From contig JADJON010000001.1 in the NCBI GenBank assembly GCA_016713765.1, positions 992,001-1,056,000 of the forward strand: a DNA stretch of 64,000 nt, written 5' to 3'. The notes under the pieces were generated by a model. That model worked only from the letters and a program-made list of their open reading frames with translations, made no database searches and was not told where the DNA came from. Within the stretch, counting starts at the first letter, position 1. Each line of letters begins with the position of its first letter. Both the position numbers and the translations under genes were made by a program. Shown here one piece after another: positions 54,804 to 63,642 of the stretch. The DNA comes from Bacteroidota bacterium. GTDB taxonomy: Bacteria > Bacteroidota > Bacteroidia > AKYH767-A > 2013-40CM-41-45.

Positions 54804-55349
54804 TCAGGACATCAAACGTTTGCGGTCATACTGGGATGGCTTGCGACCGAAGAGCGTGTCATCCTTGTCGTAACGGGTCTGGTCTTCCACCGGATATTCT
54901 TTTCGAAGGGGGTGATAGTCCATGTCATCCACGTTCAGAATACGCTTCAGGTTCGGATGTCCGTGGAATTTGTATCCGAAGAAGTCGAAGGTCTCACGTT
55001 CCATCCAGTTCGCGGCGGGAAATACCGGCGTCAGCGAATCGAAATGAATGTCGTGATCCGTCGTGAAGACTTTGAGCCGGATGCGGAGGTTGTTTTCCAG
55101 ACTGTGCAACTGGTACACCATGCCGAACGGCTTTTCCGTGTTTGGAAGATGGATGCCCGTTGCAAATGTGAGATATCGGAAACGGAAGCGTTCGTCGTCG
55201 TACAGGAAGCGCACGATGGCAAGGACCATATCCTTCCGCAGGGTCAGCACCTGGAAGTCGTATTCAGGATGCGCCGATAAAACGGCTTCCCCGAATTTCT
55301 CCTGGATGGCTGCGATAACCTGATCGATCGTTGGTTTTTCCATGGTCAT
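54804..55349 (-). CDS. nuoC: NADH-quinone oxidoreductase subunit C (30 kDa type)
   Basis: The 181-residue peripheral-arm subunit has the family segments '[20 protein letters not shown]', '[20 protein letters not shown]', '[20 protein letters not shown]' and '[20 protein letters not shown]', then '[16 protein letters not shown]'. I chose the ATG at 55349, which overlaps the nuoB stop codon (ATGA); the frame is open much further into nuoB, but that part is antecedent coding overlap. Another ATG lies 6 bp later. nuoC and nuoD are separate genes here, not fused. Confidence 0.95.
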   Translation of the reverse strand: MTMEKPTIDQVIAAIQEKFGEAVLSAHPEYDFQVLTLRKDMVLAIVRFLYDDERFRFRYLTFATGIHLPNTEKPFGMVYQLHSLENNLRIRLKVFTTDHDIHFDSLTPVFPAANWMERETFDFFGYKFHGHPNLKRILNVDDMDYHPLRKEYPVEDQTRYDKDDTLFGRKPSQYDRKRLMS

Positions 55350-55903
55350 TCGATGCCGTAGCTGGCCAGGAGTTGTTTGTATTCGGGAGAATTGCGACGA
55401 CGAAGCGATTCGTTGTGCACGAGTTTCTGAATGTTCATCACGCCTTCCAGAATTTGTTCCGGTCGGGGAGGACATCCCGGTACATAAACATCAACCGGAA
55501 TGATGTGGTCGATGCCCTGCAGCACGGAGTAGCTGTCGAAAATACCGCCGCTGGAAGCGCAGGCGCCTACACTCAGCACCCACCGCGGTTCCGCCATCTG
55601 TTCGTACACCTGGCGCAGCACAGGCCCCATTTTCTTGGCAATCGTACCCATGACCATGAGCAGGTCGGCCTGTCGCGGAGTAAAACTCAGTCGCTCGGAA
55701 CCGAAACGCGAGAGATCATAGTGTGAGGCCATGGTGGCCATGAATTCGATCCCACAACAGGACGTGGCGAACGGCAATGGCCAAATGGAATTCTTACGCG
55801 CGAGTCCTACGACTTTGTCAAGGGAGGTCGCGAAAAACCCCGGGCCTTCGAAGCCTTCCGGCGCTTTCGCGATCTTGATGTTGGAGGTCTGGATGTCGGA
55901 CAT
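55346..55903 (-). CDS. nuoB: NADH-quinone oxidoreductase subunit B (PSST type)
   Basis: NuoB holds cluster N2, the immediate electron donor to quinone. The 185-residue protein has the tandem-Cys motif 'LPFATSCCGIEFMATMASHY', the ligand in 'VLSVGACASSGGIFDSYSVL' and the final 'YVPGCPPRPEQILEGVMNI'. Length and order match the family. The start is 45 bp after nuoA. Confidence 0.97.
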   Translation of the reverse strand: MSDIQTSNIKIAKAPEGFEGPGFFATSLDKVVGLARKNSIWPLPFATSCCGIEFMATMASHYDLSRFGSERLSFTPRQADLLMVMGTIAKKMGPVLRQVYEQMAEPRWVLSVGACASSGGIFDSYSVLQGIDHIIPVDVYVPGCPPRPEQILEGVMNIQKLVHNESLRRRNSPEYKQLLASYGIE

Positions 55904-55948
55904 TGACTTGGGATTTTGCAGGAACGATTTATTCAGCTTCCGCTGTCA

Positions 55949-56338
55949 TCATTCCCACTTGAATGCGCCTTTCTTCATGACATAGAAGAATCCGGTCAGC
56001 AGGAGGCCCATGAACAGGAACATTTCCAGGATGCCGGTTACTCCCAGCGTCTTGAAGTTCACAGCCCAGGGATACATGAAAATGACTTCCACGTCGAACA
56101 ACACGAACAGGATGGCAACCAGGAAGTATTTGATCGAGAATGGAATTCGGGCATTCCCCTTCGACTCGATTCCGCATTCGAACGGATCGAGCTTGACCTT
56201 CGATTTACGTTTTGGCCCAAGCAAGTGCGTAGCCACCAGGGTGGTAACCACGAAACCTAGGGCAACGATGAATTGCAGCAGGATGGGAAAGTAATCGGCA
56301 GGTTGACTTTGAGGATTCATGCTCCGGATTTCAGGCAT
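55949..56338 (-). CDS. nuoA: NADH-quinone oxidoreductase subunit A
   Basis: The 129-residue membrane subunit has three helices. Family motifs are 'KLDPFECGIESKGNARIPFS', containing the conserved quinone-loop Cys, and 'KYFLVAILFVLFDVEVIFMY' with the conserved Asp/Glu. It is the first gene of the operon. A TAnnTTTG promoter element lies about 20 bp upstream. The start ATG at 56338 precedes 'PEIRSMNPQSQPADYFPILL'; an internal Met at residue 6 is also possible. Confidence 0.95.
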   Translation of the reverse strand: MPEIRSMNPQSQPADYFPILLQFIVALGFVVTTLVATHLLGPKRKSKVKLDPFECGIESKGNARIPFSIKYFLVAILFVLFDVEVIFMYPWAVNFKTLGVTGILEMFLFMGLLLTGFFYVMKKGAFKWE

Positions 56339-56357
56339 TTAACAGCGAAATCGGTCG

Positions 56358-56365
56358 CAAAGTTA
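56358..56365 (-). promoter_or_regulatory. Candidate -7 element for the nuo operon
   Basis: Read on the minus strand, the sequence TAACTTTG matches TAnnTTTG and would start transcription about a dozen nt before nuoA. The -33 TTG is not clear. Confidence 0.4.
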
Positions 56366-56678
56366 GGCTTTTTCACCGCGAGAATGAGGTTATACTGCTC
56401 TATAGATAGAGGTATTGAGCTATGAATGGACGTAAAACGGCTATCACTACAATTGATTATATAAAAATCGTTTATTTACTGAAAAATGAAATATAATTCC
56501 AAAATGATATTATAATATGAATATTTGGAAAACTTCCGAGGCCAAGTGTGAAGAAGCTCCTCAACTCGCAGGATTGATTAGACAACCTGAGACTGGATAA
56601 TCGCCTGATCAACCTGCGATGGAGCAGCCGAAAGATTCAGGGCGTTCGGCTTGCTTTCAAAGGAGTCGGGTCCCAGAA
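56366..56678. other. AT-rich spacer with possible HNH-endonuclease remnant
   Basis: Mostly low-GC spacer. On the plus strand at about 56582-56640 one frame reads 'DNLRLDNRLINLRWSSRKIQ', reminiscent of the 'NRxxNLRW' end of HNH/NUMOD-type endonucleases, but no intact ORF is present. TCGCAGG/CCTGCGA also form an inverted repeat here (about 56568 and 56611). Confidence 0.35.
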
Positions 56679-57035
56679 TCAATGCTGACAATCTTGCTGA
56701 TAGAGTTCCTCTGTCTGATGCCGGTATACTTCCTTTTCCGTTTCATTCATCCGGAACTCCAGATCCGCTAATTGCTGATAATAGGATTCGTACTCAGCCA
56801 GAACGTTTCGGTTGAGATCCCGAAGGATCTCCTGAAATGCTGCTGAACGGAAGGAATAGGCATCCGGATACCGGGTCGGTTTTCCCGCGGCGGCGAGGTG
56901 GGTGCATTCCATGGCATGGAGCTTCAAGAGCACAGGCTGATAATCCTCCGGTGTTATGCCGCTATCGGTCGAAGTACAGGATATCAGGAAGAAGGAGGGT
57001 AGGAGAAGCGGCCAAAGTCGCAGGTAAGCTAACAT
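56679..57035 (-). CDS. Small hypothetical lipoprotein
   Basis: The 118-residue product has a lipoprotein signal peptide with the lipobox 'FFLISC' at about residues 15-20, so the mature protein should be acylated at that Cys. The rest is helical and charged ('YQPVLLKLHAMECTHLAAAG', 'FQEILRDLNRNVLAEYESYY', 'QQLADLEFRMNETEKEVYRH'), with two further Cys residues, one near the C-terminus. No family was recognised. It precedes queA on the same strand at its 3' side, 66 bp beyond the queA stop. Confidence 0.65.
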   Translation of the reverse strand: MLAYLRLWPLLLPSFFLISCTSTDSGITPEDYQPVLLKLHAMECTHLAAAGKPTRYPDAYSFRSAAFQEILRDLNRNVLAEYESYYQQLADLEFRMNETEKEVYRHQTEELYQQDCQH

Positions 57036-57101
57036 GTCGAAAAGGTAGAGAGCTCCACCGGCTTCGGCGTTGCTTTCTTGTTCTTCCGAACCTGACCGGT
57101 G

Positions 57102-58340
57102 TCAATTGTTTTCATGAGCGGAATGCTTGCGCCACAGCAAGGAGGAGTCACCGTAGCTTAGAAACCGATACCCGACAGACAAAGCATGTTCATACACCCT
57201 GCGCCAATCTTCACCAATGAATGCTGAAACGAGCAACAACAAGGTGCTTTCCGGTTGATGAAAATTAGTCACCAGCCCATCCACCACCCGGAAGGAATAC
57301 CCCGGCGCGATCAATAATTGCGTATGGCCGGAGATGGCAGTGCGGTTCGTCTCGTCCATCCGGCGAAGTAATGCCGTAAGCGCATCTTGTACCGGAACAT
57401 CATTTTGCGCTTCATACGGTTCCCATTGTCCGATGCAAACTTCTGCTTCCGGCTTTCCAGCGAGGACGCGACACCCGAGCCAATAGAGACTCTCGAGCGT
57501 GCGTAAACTGGTTGTGCCCACCGCAATCACGCGTCCCGATTCGTGCGCGTGAAGCAAACGCTCGATCATTTCACGACGAACGATCAGGCGTTCCCGGTGC
57601 ATGGGATGTTCCTGCATCGTCGGCGACTTCACCGGCTTGAAGGTTCCGGCTCCGACATGCAGGGTCAGCCAATCGACTCCGATACCTTGTTCGCGCAGTT
57701 TGGAAAAGACTCGCTCCGTAAAATGCAAGCCGGCGGTCGGCGCGGCAACTGAACCGGGGAGCCGTGCGTAAACGGTCTGATAACGTTCAGCGTCTTCGGG
57801 CTCCTCGTCGCGGTCCATGTAAGGTGGTAGTGGCATACGGCCGATCGCCTCCAGAATTTCACCGAACGTCTCCGGGCTGTTCCAATTGAAACGGACTATA
57901 GAGGCATCATCCTGCTTGTCGCCTTTGATCGCCTGTAATTGTATTGCTCGTCCCGCCAATTGGAGTTGCCATACCAGCGGCTCTTCGGGCTTCCAGCGTT
58001 TTGCGTTTCCGATCAACGACAGCCATTCGGCGGATCCGGTGACTTGCAACGCCTGCGTCGGATCGATACCGTTCGCTGGATCAAGCACTAGCAATTCGAT
58101 CCGGCTTCCGGTTGGTTTGCGGTAGAGCAGGCGGGCGCGGATCACACGCGTATCGTTGAATACGAGCAGGTCATTCGGACTTAGGAAATCCGGTAAGTGC
58201 TGAAACGATGTATCGGTGATTTTACCTTCCTGATACACGAGCAGCCTGGATGCATCCCGCTCTGCCAACGGATGCTGCGCGATCCGGTCTTCGGGTAATG
58301 AATAGGTAAAGTCCAGTATGGAAATTTTGCGCGGGTCCAT
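57102..58340 (-). CDS. queA: S-adenosylmethionine:tRNA ribosyltransferase-isomerase QueA
   Basis: QueA transfers and isomerises the ribosyl part of SAM onto 7-aminomethyl-7-deazaguanine in tRNA, giving epoxyqueuosine at the wobble position. The 412-residue protein has 'DFTYSLPEDRIAQHPLAERD', 'FNDTRVIRARL', 'GRMPLPPYM', 'ERYQTVYARLPGSVAAPTAG', 'LHFTERVF', 'LHVGAGTFKPV' and 'VAVGTTSLRTLES'-type segments, then 'LVTNFHQPESTLLLLVSAFI'. It is somewhat longer than the roughly 350-residue E. coli enzyme, with an insertion in the middle. Divergent from the MFS gene, with 66 bp between starts. Confidence 0.96.
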   Translation of the reverse strand: MDPRKISILDFTYSLPEDRIAQHPLAERDASRLLVYQEGKITDTSFQHLPDFLSPNDLLVFNDTRVIRARLLYRKPTGSRIELLVLDPANGIDPTQALQVTGSAEWLSLIGNAKRWKPEEPLVWQLQLAGRAIQLQAIKGDKQDDASIVRFNWNSPETFGEILEAIGRMPLPPYMDRDEEPEDAERYQTVYARLPGSVAAPTAGLHFTERVFSKLREQGIGVDWLTLHVGAGTFKPVKSPTMQEHPMHRERLIVRREMIERLLHAHESGRVIAVGTTSLRTLESLYWLGCRVLAGKPEAEVCIGQWEPYEAQNDVPVQDALTALLRRMDETNRTAISGHTQLLIAPGYSFRVVDGLVTNFHQPESTLLLLVSAFIGEDWRRVYEHALSVGYRFLSYGDSSLLWRKHSAHENN

Positions 58341-58351
58341 GGCGTGGGTTG

Positions 58352-58359
58352 CAAAGGTA
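58352..58359 (-). promoter_or_regulatory. Candidate -7 element for queA
   Basis: On the minus strand TACCTTTG matches TAnnTTTG, 12 bp upstream of the queA ATG, implying a very short leader. The divergent MFS promoter must lie in the same 66 bp. Confidence 0.35.
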
Positions 58360-58406
58360 GGGGTTGCCGGAAAAGTCCGTTTCTTTGCACGCCCTTCGCC
58401 TTGTCA

Positions 58407-59624
58407 ATGACCTCCCCTTCCAATAGTAAAGCGCTTTCCTTCATTTTCATTACCCTCCTGATCGATGTGATCGGGCTCGGGATCATCATTCCGGTCTTGC
58501 CCGCCCTGATTGAACAGATCACCGGCGGGGATATCAGCGAGGCCTCCCGTACGGGCGGTTGGCTGACGTTCGCCTACGCGGCGATGCAGTTCCTTTTCTC
58601 TCCGGTAATCGGTGGCCTGTCGGATCGCTACGGGCGCCGTCCGGTACTGCTGGCTTCGCTGCTCGGTTTCGGCCTTGACTATATCCTGATGGGATTCGCG
58701 CCCACGATCGGCTGGTTGTTCCTCGGTCGCTTGATCGCGGGTATCACCGGCGCGAGCTATACCACTGCGGGAGCTTACATCGCGGATGTCAGCACCCCCG
58801 AAAAGCGTGCGCAAAACTTCGGACTGATCGGTGTCGCTTTTGGCGTGGGTTTCATCATCGGACCGGTGCTTGGCGGTTTGCTCGGACATTACAGTCCGCG
58901 CCTGCCATTTTTCGTCGCGGCAGGACTTGCACTGCTCAATGCGCTTTACGGCTATTTCGTTTTACCGGAATCATTGACACCTGAACACCGTCGCCCCTTC
59001 GACTGGAAACGTGCCAACCCGATTGGTTCTCTTCGTCACCTGGGTCGTTATCCTGTCGTATTGAGTCTGGTCATTTCGTTTGTACTCCTCTATCTGTCGG
59101 GACACGCTACCCAAAGCACCTGGACCTTTTACACGATCGAAAAGTTCGGCTGGAACGAACAATGGGTCGGTTATTCGCTGGGTTTTGTCGGCTTGATGGT
59201 GGCTATTGTCCAGGGAGGACTCATCCGGATCGTCATACCGAAACTCGGACAAAAGCGCTCGGTCTTCGTGGGGCTGACGTTCTATACGATCGGCTTTTTC
59301 CTGTTCGCCATCGCTACGAAAGGGTGGATGATGTTCTTGTTCGTGGTTCCCTTCGCCATGGGCGGTTTCGCCGGGCCGGCTTTACAGAGTATCATCACGT
59401 CGGCTGTACCGGCGAACGAACAGGGCGAATTACAGGGAGCCCTCACCAGCCTCATCAGCCTGACGTCCATCTTCGGACCCTTGATGATGACCAATCTCTT
59501 CTCCGTCTTTTCCGCCCCCGATGCGCCTGTCTATTTCCCCGGCGCCCCGTTCATGATGGGCGCACTGCTGTCACTGCTCAGCATCTACTTCTCGATGCGG
59601 ACCCTGACGAAGCATGGACACTGA
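58407..59624 (+). CDS. MFS exporter of the TetA/DHA1 type
   Basis: The 405-residue inner-membrane protein has twelve predicted helices. MFS motif A is '[20 protein letters not shown]' and the antiporter motif C is '[20 protein letters not shown]', with the TetA-like '[20 protein letters not shown]' and '[16 protein letters not shown]'. These are typical of drug:H+ antiporters such as class A-like tetracycline efflux proteins. The substrate is unknown, and resistance should not be assumed. I chose the ATG at 58407 ('[12 protein letters not shown]'); the frame is open upstream but enters the queA promoter. No TetR-type regulator is adjacent. Confidence 0.88.
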   Translation: MTSPSNSKALSFIFITLLIDVIGLGIIIPVLPALIEQITGGDISEASRTGGWLTFAYAAMQFLFSPVIGGLSDRYGRRPVLLASLLGFGLDYILMGFAPTIGWLFLGRLIAGITGASYTTAGAYIADVSTPEKRAQNFGLIGVAFGVGFIIGPVLGGLLGHYSPRLPFFVAAGLALLNALYGYFVLPESLTPEHRRPFDWKRANPIGSLRHLGRYPVVLSLVISFVLLYLSGHATQSTWTFYTIEKFGWNEQWVGYSLGFVGLMVAIVQGGLIRIVIPKLGQKRSVFVGLTFYTIGFFLFAIATKGWMMFLFVVPFAMGGFAGPALQSIITSAVPANEQGELQGALTSLISLTSIFGPLMMTNLFSVFSAPDAPVYFPGAPFMMGALLSLLSIYFSMRTLTKHGH

Positions 59625-59651
59625 CGTGTGTTTTTGGTTTCGAGTTCCGGG

Positions 59652-59769
59652 TTGGTAATTGGTAATTGGTAATTAGTAACTAGAAATTAGTCTTTTCTCT
59701 AATTACTAATTACTAGTTACTAGTTACTAGTTTCCAGTTTCTGATCTCCCTTCCCTCGTCCCTCGTCCC
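59652..59769. repeat. Heptamer arrays between convergent genes
   Basis: TTGGTAA/TAGTAAC units lie at 59652-59688, ATTACTA/GTTACTA at 59700-59740, and a short CTCGTCC run at 59754-59773 reaches the stop codon of the regulator gene. Confidence 0.85.
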
Positions 59770-60570
59770 TCATTCCAACGCCGTCCGCATCGCCTGGATC
59801 TCCTGTTCGAGGCGATCGAATTTTTCGCGGAGGTCGTCTTTGCGGAGTTCGGTTTCGGGGAGTTCGCTGCTGAGGTAATTGCAAAAGCGCCATACTTCCC
59901 GGATCTGGTTGGCGGGAACTTCGAAGGGCGGATAGTTCGGGTTGAGTGATTTCAGCAGCAGGTTCTTTTTCTTCTTCAACTGGTTGTAAGCGATCTTGAA
60001 CACGATGCCGTCGTCCTGCGTGAGCACGATGTAACCCTGTCCGTCCTTGATGTCGAACCAGTTCTCCACGTATTCGCCGATCACCCAGGCTTTGTCGGGA
60101 ATGGGCAGCATGGAGTCGCCGCTGAGCTGGAACATCCGGTACTTGCGGTCGTTCAGCAGGATGGGCAACTGGAAGGTCGGCAGCTTCTTGATGAACTCCG
60201 GATCGGCATAGCCGCTTTGATAACCGGCCTTCGCCTTGATCGGAACGACTTCGATGTTCTCCCGGTTCTGGCTGTCGACCGTGGTCGCCAGTACGCGCAG
60301 GCGCGAGCCGGAGACGTACACGTCGTTGCCTTTCTCGAGTTCGGAGAGCTGGAAGTCGGACAGTTTGCTCAGGTCCACTTTCACCAGCGTGTCGATCGAC
60401 AACTTGAAGTACTTCGAGAACCCGATGAGCATGTCGAGCGTCGGGTTCTTGATGCTCCCGTTCTCGTAGCTGTTCAAAGTCGAGCGCGTTACGCCCAGTT
60501 CGTTCGCGACGATGTCCTGCGTCCGGTTCTTCCGCTGACGGAGGATCTTGATGTTGGTGTTGAAGTACAT
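59770..60570 (-). CDS. XRE-type regulator with S24/LexA-like C-terminal domain
   Basis: The 266-residue protein has an N-terminal XRE helix-turn-helix (about 6-62, 'LRQRKNRTQDIVANELGVTR', 'STLNSYENGSIKNPTLDMLI'). An S24 peptidase-like domain (about 105-215) includes 'PIKAKAGYQSGYADPEF', a possible cleavage region containing 'KAKAGY', and 'MFQLSGDSMLPIPDKAWVIG', the Ser-containing 'SGDSM' motif of LexA/CI-type proteins. A Lys follows near 'GIVFKIAYNQL'. The C-terminal 35 residues form a coiled coil ('LREKFDRLEQEIQAMRTA'). I infer a LexA/CI-like repressor. dinB lies on the opposite side of IS copy 2 and may be a target. Confidence 0.85.
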   Translation of the reverse strand: MYFNTNIKILRQRKNRTQDIVANELGVTRSTLNSYENGSIKNPTLDMLIGFSKYFKLSIDTLVKVDLSKLSDFQLSELEKGNDVYVSGSRLRVLATTVDSQNRENIEVVPIKAKAGYQSGYADPEFIKKLPTFQLPILLNDRKYRMFQLSGDSMLPIPDKAWVIGEYVENWFDIKDGQGYIVLTQDDGIVFKIAYNQLKKKKNLLLKSLNPNYPPFEVPANQIREVWRFCNYLSSELPETELRKDDLREKFDRLEQEIQAMRTALE

Positions 60571-60708
60571 GGGGCCGGGGTTTGGGGTTTCGGGTTCCCT
60601 ACCTACGTTAAAGCTTCGGCAGGCAGGCGGGTTTCGCGTTTCGGGTTGTAAGGTGGGCTTATGACCGGTTATTAGTGATTGGATATTCGTTATTCGTTAT
60701 TAGTTATT
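60571..60708. repeat. Repeat spacer and left flank of IS copy 2
   Basis: A copy of the dispersed hairpin repeat (CTACGTTAAAGCTTCGGCAG, then GCAGGCGGG) is at 60600-60632. CGTTATT/AGTTATT heptamers lie at 60672-60708, the last being the target duplication of the IS. Confidence 0.8.
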
Positions 60709-61937
60709 TGTACTAGTTAGTATTTAATCTGACAGATAAGGGTTATCTTTAGGATACGAAACATAACAATAACCCCTAAACTGTCAGACAATGAATACAG
60801 AAGCTAAGTTAATCAAAACCAAGTTAGGCTTGTTGAAGTTAGCCGAACAATTGGGTAATGTATCCCAGGCGTGCAAAGTGATGGGCTATTCACGGGATAG
60901 TTTCTATCGGATCAAAGAGTTGTACGATACCGGTGGGGAGACGGCTCTGCAGGAGATCAGTCGGAAGAAGCCGATACTGGCCAATCGGATGGATATAGCC
61001 TGGGGAGAACGCCATCGTACAGATGGCCACCGACTATCCGGCCTACGGTCAGCTTCGTGCATCGAACGAGTTGCGTAAGAAGGGGATTTCTGTTTCACCG
61101 GCCGGGGTACGGTATATCTGGATGCGGCATGATCTGGAGACCTTTGCCAAGCGTCTGAGCGCTTTGGAGGCGAAAGTGGCTCAAGACGGACTGATTCTCA
61201 CCGAAGCGCAACTGGTTGCCATGGAAAAGAAACGGGAACAGCAGGAAGCCATTGGCGAGATTGAAACCGAACACCCCGGTTACCTTGGAGCCCAGGACAC
61301 GTATTATGTGGGCAATATCAAGGGTGTAGGCCGGATTTACCAGCAAACCTTCATCGACACCTACAGCAAAGTAGCCTTTGCCAAATTGTATGACCGTAAG
61401 AACGCCTTGACGGCAGCCGATATGCTCAACGACAAGGTGCTACCATTCTTTGAGGAGCATGGCTTGCCGCTGCTTCGGGTACTCACAGACCGGGGTACAG
61501 AGTACAACGGCAAGCGGGAGAGTCATGAGTACAGTCTTTATCTGACACTGGAGGATATCGATCATAGCCGTACCAAGGCCCGGCATCCTCAAACCAACGG
61601 CATCTGCGAACGCTTCCATCGGACAATCCAGAACGAGTTTTATGCGGTTGCCTTCCGAAAAAGGTCTTTGGATCGCTGGAGGAATTACAGAAGGATCTGG
61701 ATCAGTGGATAGAAGAGTACAACTGTGAAAGGACACACACCGGAAAATACTGCTTTGGTAAAACACCAATGGAGACATTCCTGGACAGCATACCCTTGGC
61801 GCAAAGTAAAATGCTCGATAAATTAGCAACCGGTTAAAAGTTATTCCGGGCGACGGATCCTTAAAAATCCGTCAGACCGGAAATAACTTTTAACCAACCC
61901 TGTCTGTCAGGTGAAGTTCTAACTATTACAAGTTATT
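60702..61937 (+). mobile_element. IS481-like insertion sequence, copy 2, with 7-bp target duplication
   Basis: The element spans 60709-61930 (1,222 bp, the same length as copy 1), starts TGTACTAGTTAG and ends CTAACTATTACA. The 7-bp AGTTATT is repeated at 60702-60708 and 61931-61937. It is inserted in opposite orientation to copies 1 and 3. Its transposase gene has two compensating single-base indels. Confidence 0.93.
60791..61837 (+). pseudogene. IS481-family transposase, copy 2, frameshifted
   Basis: Compared with copy 1, one extra G in the G-run at 61002-61005 shifts the frame after 'ANRMDIAW'. One missing A in the A-run at 61658-61662 shifts it back just after 'FYAVAFRK'. Between the two indels the original protein continues in another frame, including both Asp residues and the Glu of the DDE triad. 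The correct end 'LDKLATG' is restored. As read, the enzyme is broken. Both changes are in homopolymers, so sequencing or assembly error is as likely as true decay. Confidence 0.88.
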
Positions 61938-62413
61938 GGTGATTAGGGGGTGCGTTCGGAGCCGGGAACTCCGAAATTTATTCCCCGTAATTACTATTCG
62001 CTATTCGCTATTCGCTATTCGCTATTCGCTATTCACTATTCACTATTCACTGTTCACTGTTTACTATTCACTATCCACTGCACTTCGCCAATCCCTACAA
62101 GAAGTAGGAATGCCCCACCGGAACCCCTTCCGCAAAGAACGCTGCCGGCAGCTTCTGCTTCCGGTATTGTTCGTCATAACAATCAGGTTCTCTCTGTTTC
62201 CAACTACGGACAGGTTCCGGTGAGTTTCCTGTTGCGGCACAAATATAATGACTATATTAAGATCAAACAAGTTGGTTGTTATACGATCATAACGGGGCTG
62301 GAGATAGGAGCAACTGGTAACTAGAAACTAGTAACTCCGAGCCCCTCGTTCCTCGGTCTCGGTCTCGCTCCTCGCCCCTCGCCCCTCGCCCCCCGTCCCT
62401 CGGTCTCGTCCCC
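61931..62413. repeat. Spacer before dinB with several heptamer arrays
   Basis: ATTCGCT grading into ATTCACT/GTTTACT occupies 61996-62076. Unique sequence with no convincing gene follows at 62085-62300. AACTAGA/CTAGTAA units lie at 62309-62338, and CCTCGCC/CTCGTCC/CGGTCTC heptamers at 62343-62411, running up to the dinB start. Confidence 0.82.
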
Positions 62414-63595
62414 ATGCGCACCATCGTCCACATGGACCTCGACGCTTTCTTCGTCTCCGTATCCCGTCTGGAGCATCCGCGGCTGGTGGGGAAGCCGGTC
62501 ATCATCGGCGGGACCAGCGATCGTGGGGTGGTCTCGGCCTGCAGCTACGAGGCCCGTGCCTTCGGCGTGCATTCGGCCATGCCGATCAAACTGGCGCGCC
62601 GGCTGTGCCCCGATGCGCTGATCGTACGCGGCGACTACGAACGCTACGCCCACTACTCCGACGTGGTCACCGAGATGATCGGTGAAAACGTTCCGCTCTA
62701 CGAGAAGTCGTCCATCGACGAGTTCTACCTCGACCTCACCGGCATGGACCGCTTCTTCGGTTGCTACCAATGGGCGACCGAACTGCGGCAGAAGATCACC
62801 AAAGAGACCGGACTGCCGATCTCCTTCGGCCTTTCGCTCAACAAGACGGTCTCCAAAGTCGCCACCAACGAGGCGAAACCGAACGGGCAACTCAAGATCG
62901 ATTTCGGTACCGAAAAACATTTCCTGGCTCCGCTCACGGTCGACAAGATCCCGATGGTAGGGGAGAAGACTTTCCAACTGCTGCGCAGCATGGGCGTGCG
63001 CGAAGTGCGTACCCTGCAGGAAATGCCGCCGCGACTGCTCGAACGCGTGCTCGGAGAAAACGGCATCACGCTCTGGAAAAAAGCCAACGGCATCGACAAC
63101 TCGCCCGTGGAACCGTATTCGGAGCGCAAGTCCATCTCCACCGAAGAGACCTTCGACCAGGATACGATCGACGTCCGCTTCCTCGAAGCCCTGCTCGTCG
63201 GTATGGCCGAACGTCTCGCCTTCCAGTTGCGGAATGAGAACAAACTCACGGCCTGCGTCACGGTCAAGGTGCGCTACTCGAACTTCGATACGCACACCAT
63301 GCAGTGCCGCATCCCGTACACGTCTTCCGACCATACCCTCATCGCCCGCGCCAAGGAACTCTTTGCAAAGCTCTACAACCGCCGCCTGCTCGTCCGCCTG
63401 ATCGGACTACGGTTCAGTCACCTCGTGGGAGGCGCGCAACAGATCGACTTGTTCGAAGACAGTGAGGAGATGGTCCGGCTCTACCAGGCCATGGACCGCA
63501 TGCGCCGCCGCTTCGGCGACTCCTCCGTCCAACGCGCCGCCGGCCAGGGCGTCGAACGAAGAAGGTTCAATCCGTTCAATGGGCAGAGGCTGTAG
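62414..63595 (+). CDS. dinB: DNA polymerase IV (Y-family, DinB)
   Basis: DinB is an error-prone translesion polymerase. The 393-residue protein has the catalytic 'HMDLDAFFVSVSRLEHPRLV' (metal Asp residues), 'SACSYEARAFGVHSAMP', 'YEKSSIDEFYLDLTGM' (the S-IDE-x motif with the second metal pair) and 'SFGLSLNKTVSKVATNEAKP'. A little-finger domain follows. Near the C-terminus 'GGAQQIDLFED' contains a QxxxLF-type beta-clamp-binding motif. Length is normal. It is flanked by two IS copies and lies 1.8 kb from the LexA-like regulator, which would have been its near neighbour before the IS insertion. Confidence 0.95.
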   Translation: MRTIVHMDLDAFFVSVSRLEHPRLVGKPVIIGGTSDRGVVSACSYEARAFGVHSAMPIKLARRLCPDALIVRGDYERYAHYSDVVTEMIGENVPLYEKSSIDEFYLDLTGMDRFFGCYQWATELRQKITKETGLPISFGLSLNKTVSKVATNEAKPNGQLKIDFGTEKHFLAPLTVDKIPMVGEKTFQLLRSMGVREVRTLQEMPPRLLERVLGENGITLWKKANGIDNSPVEPYSERKSISTEETFDQDTIDVRFLEALLVGMAERLAFQLRNENKLTACVTVKVRYSNFDTHTMQCRIPYTSSDHTLIARAKELFAKLYNRRLLVRLIGLRFSHLVGGAQQIDLFEDSEEMVRLYQAMDRMRRRFGDSSVQRAAGQGVERRRFNPFNGQRL

Positions 63596-63600
63596 GGAGG

Positions 63601-63642
63601 GATTGGTAACTGGTAACTGGTAACTGGTAATTAGTAATTACT
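63601..63642. repeat. TGGTAAC heptamers, target of IS copy 3
   Basis: Five near-perfect 7-bp TGGTAAC/TAGTAAT units lie between dinB and the terminus of IS copy 3. Confidence 0.85.

Noticed and set aside
58407..59624. Calling the MFS exporter a tetracycline-resistance gene
   Set aside because: Motifs A and C are shared by many DHA1 exporters, no regulator gene is adjacent, and substrate cannot be read from sequence alone.
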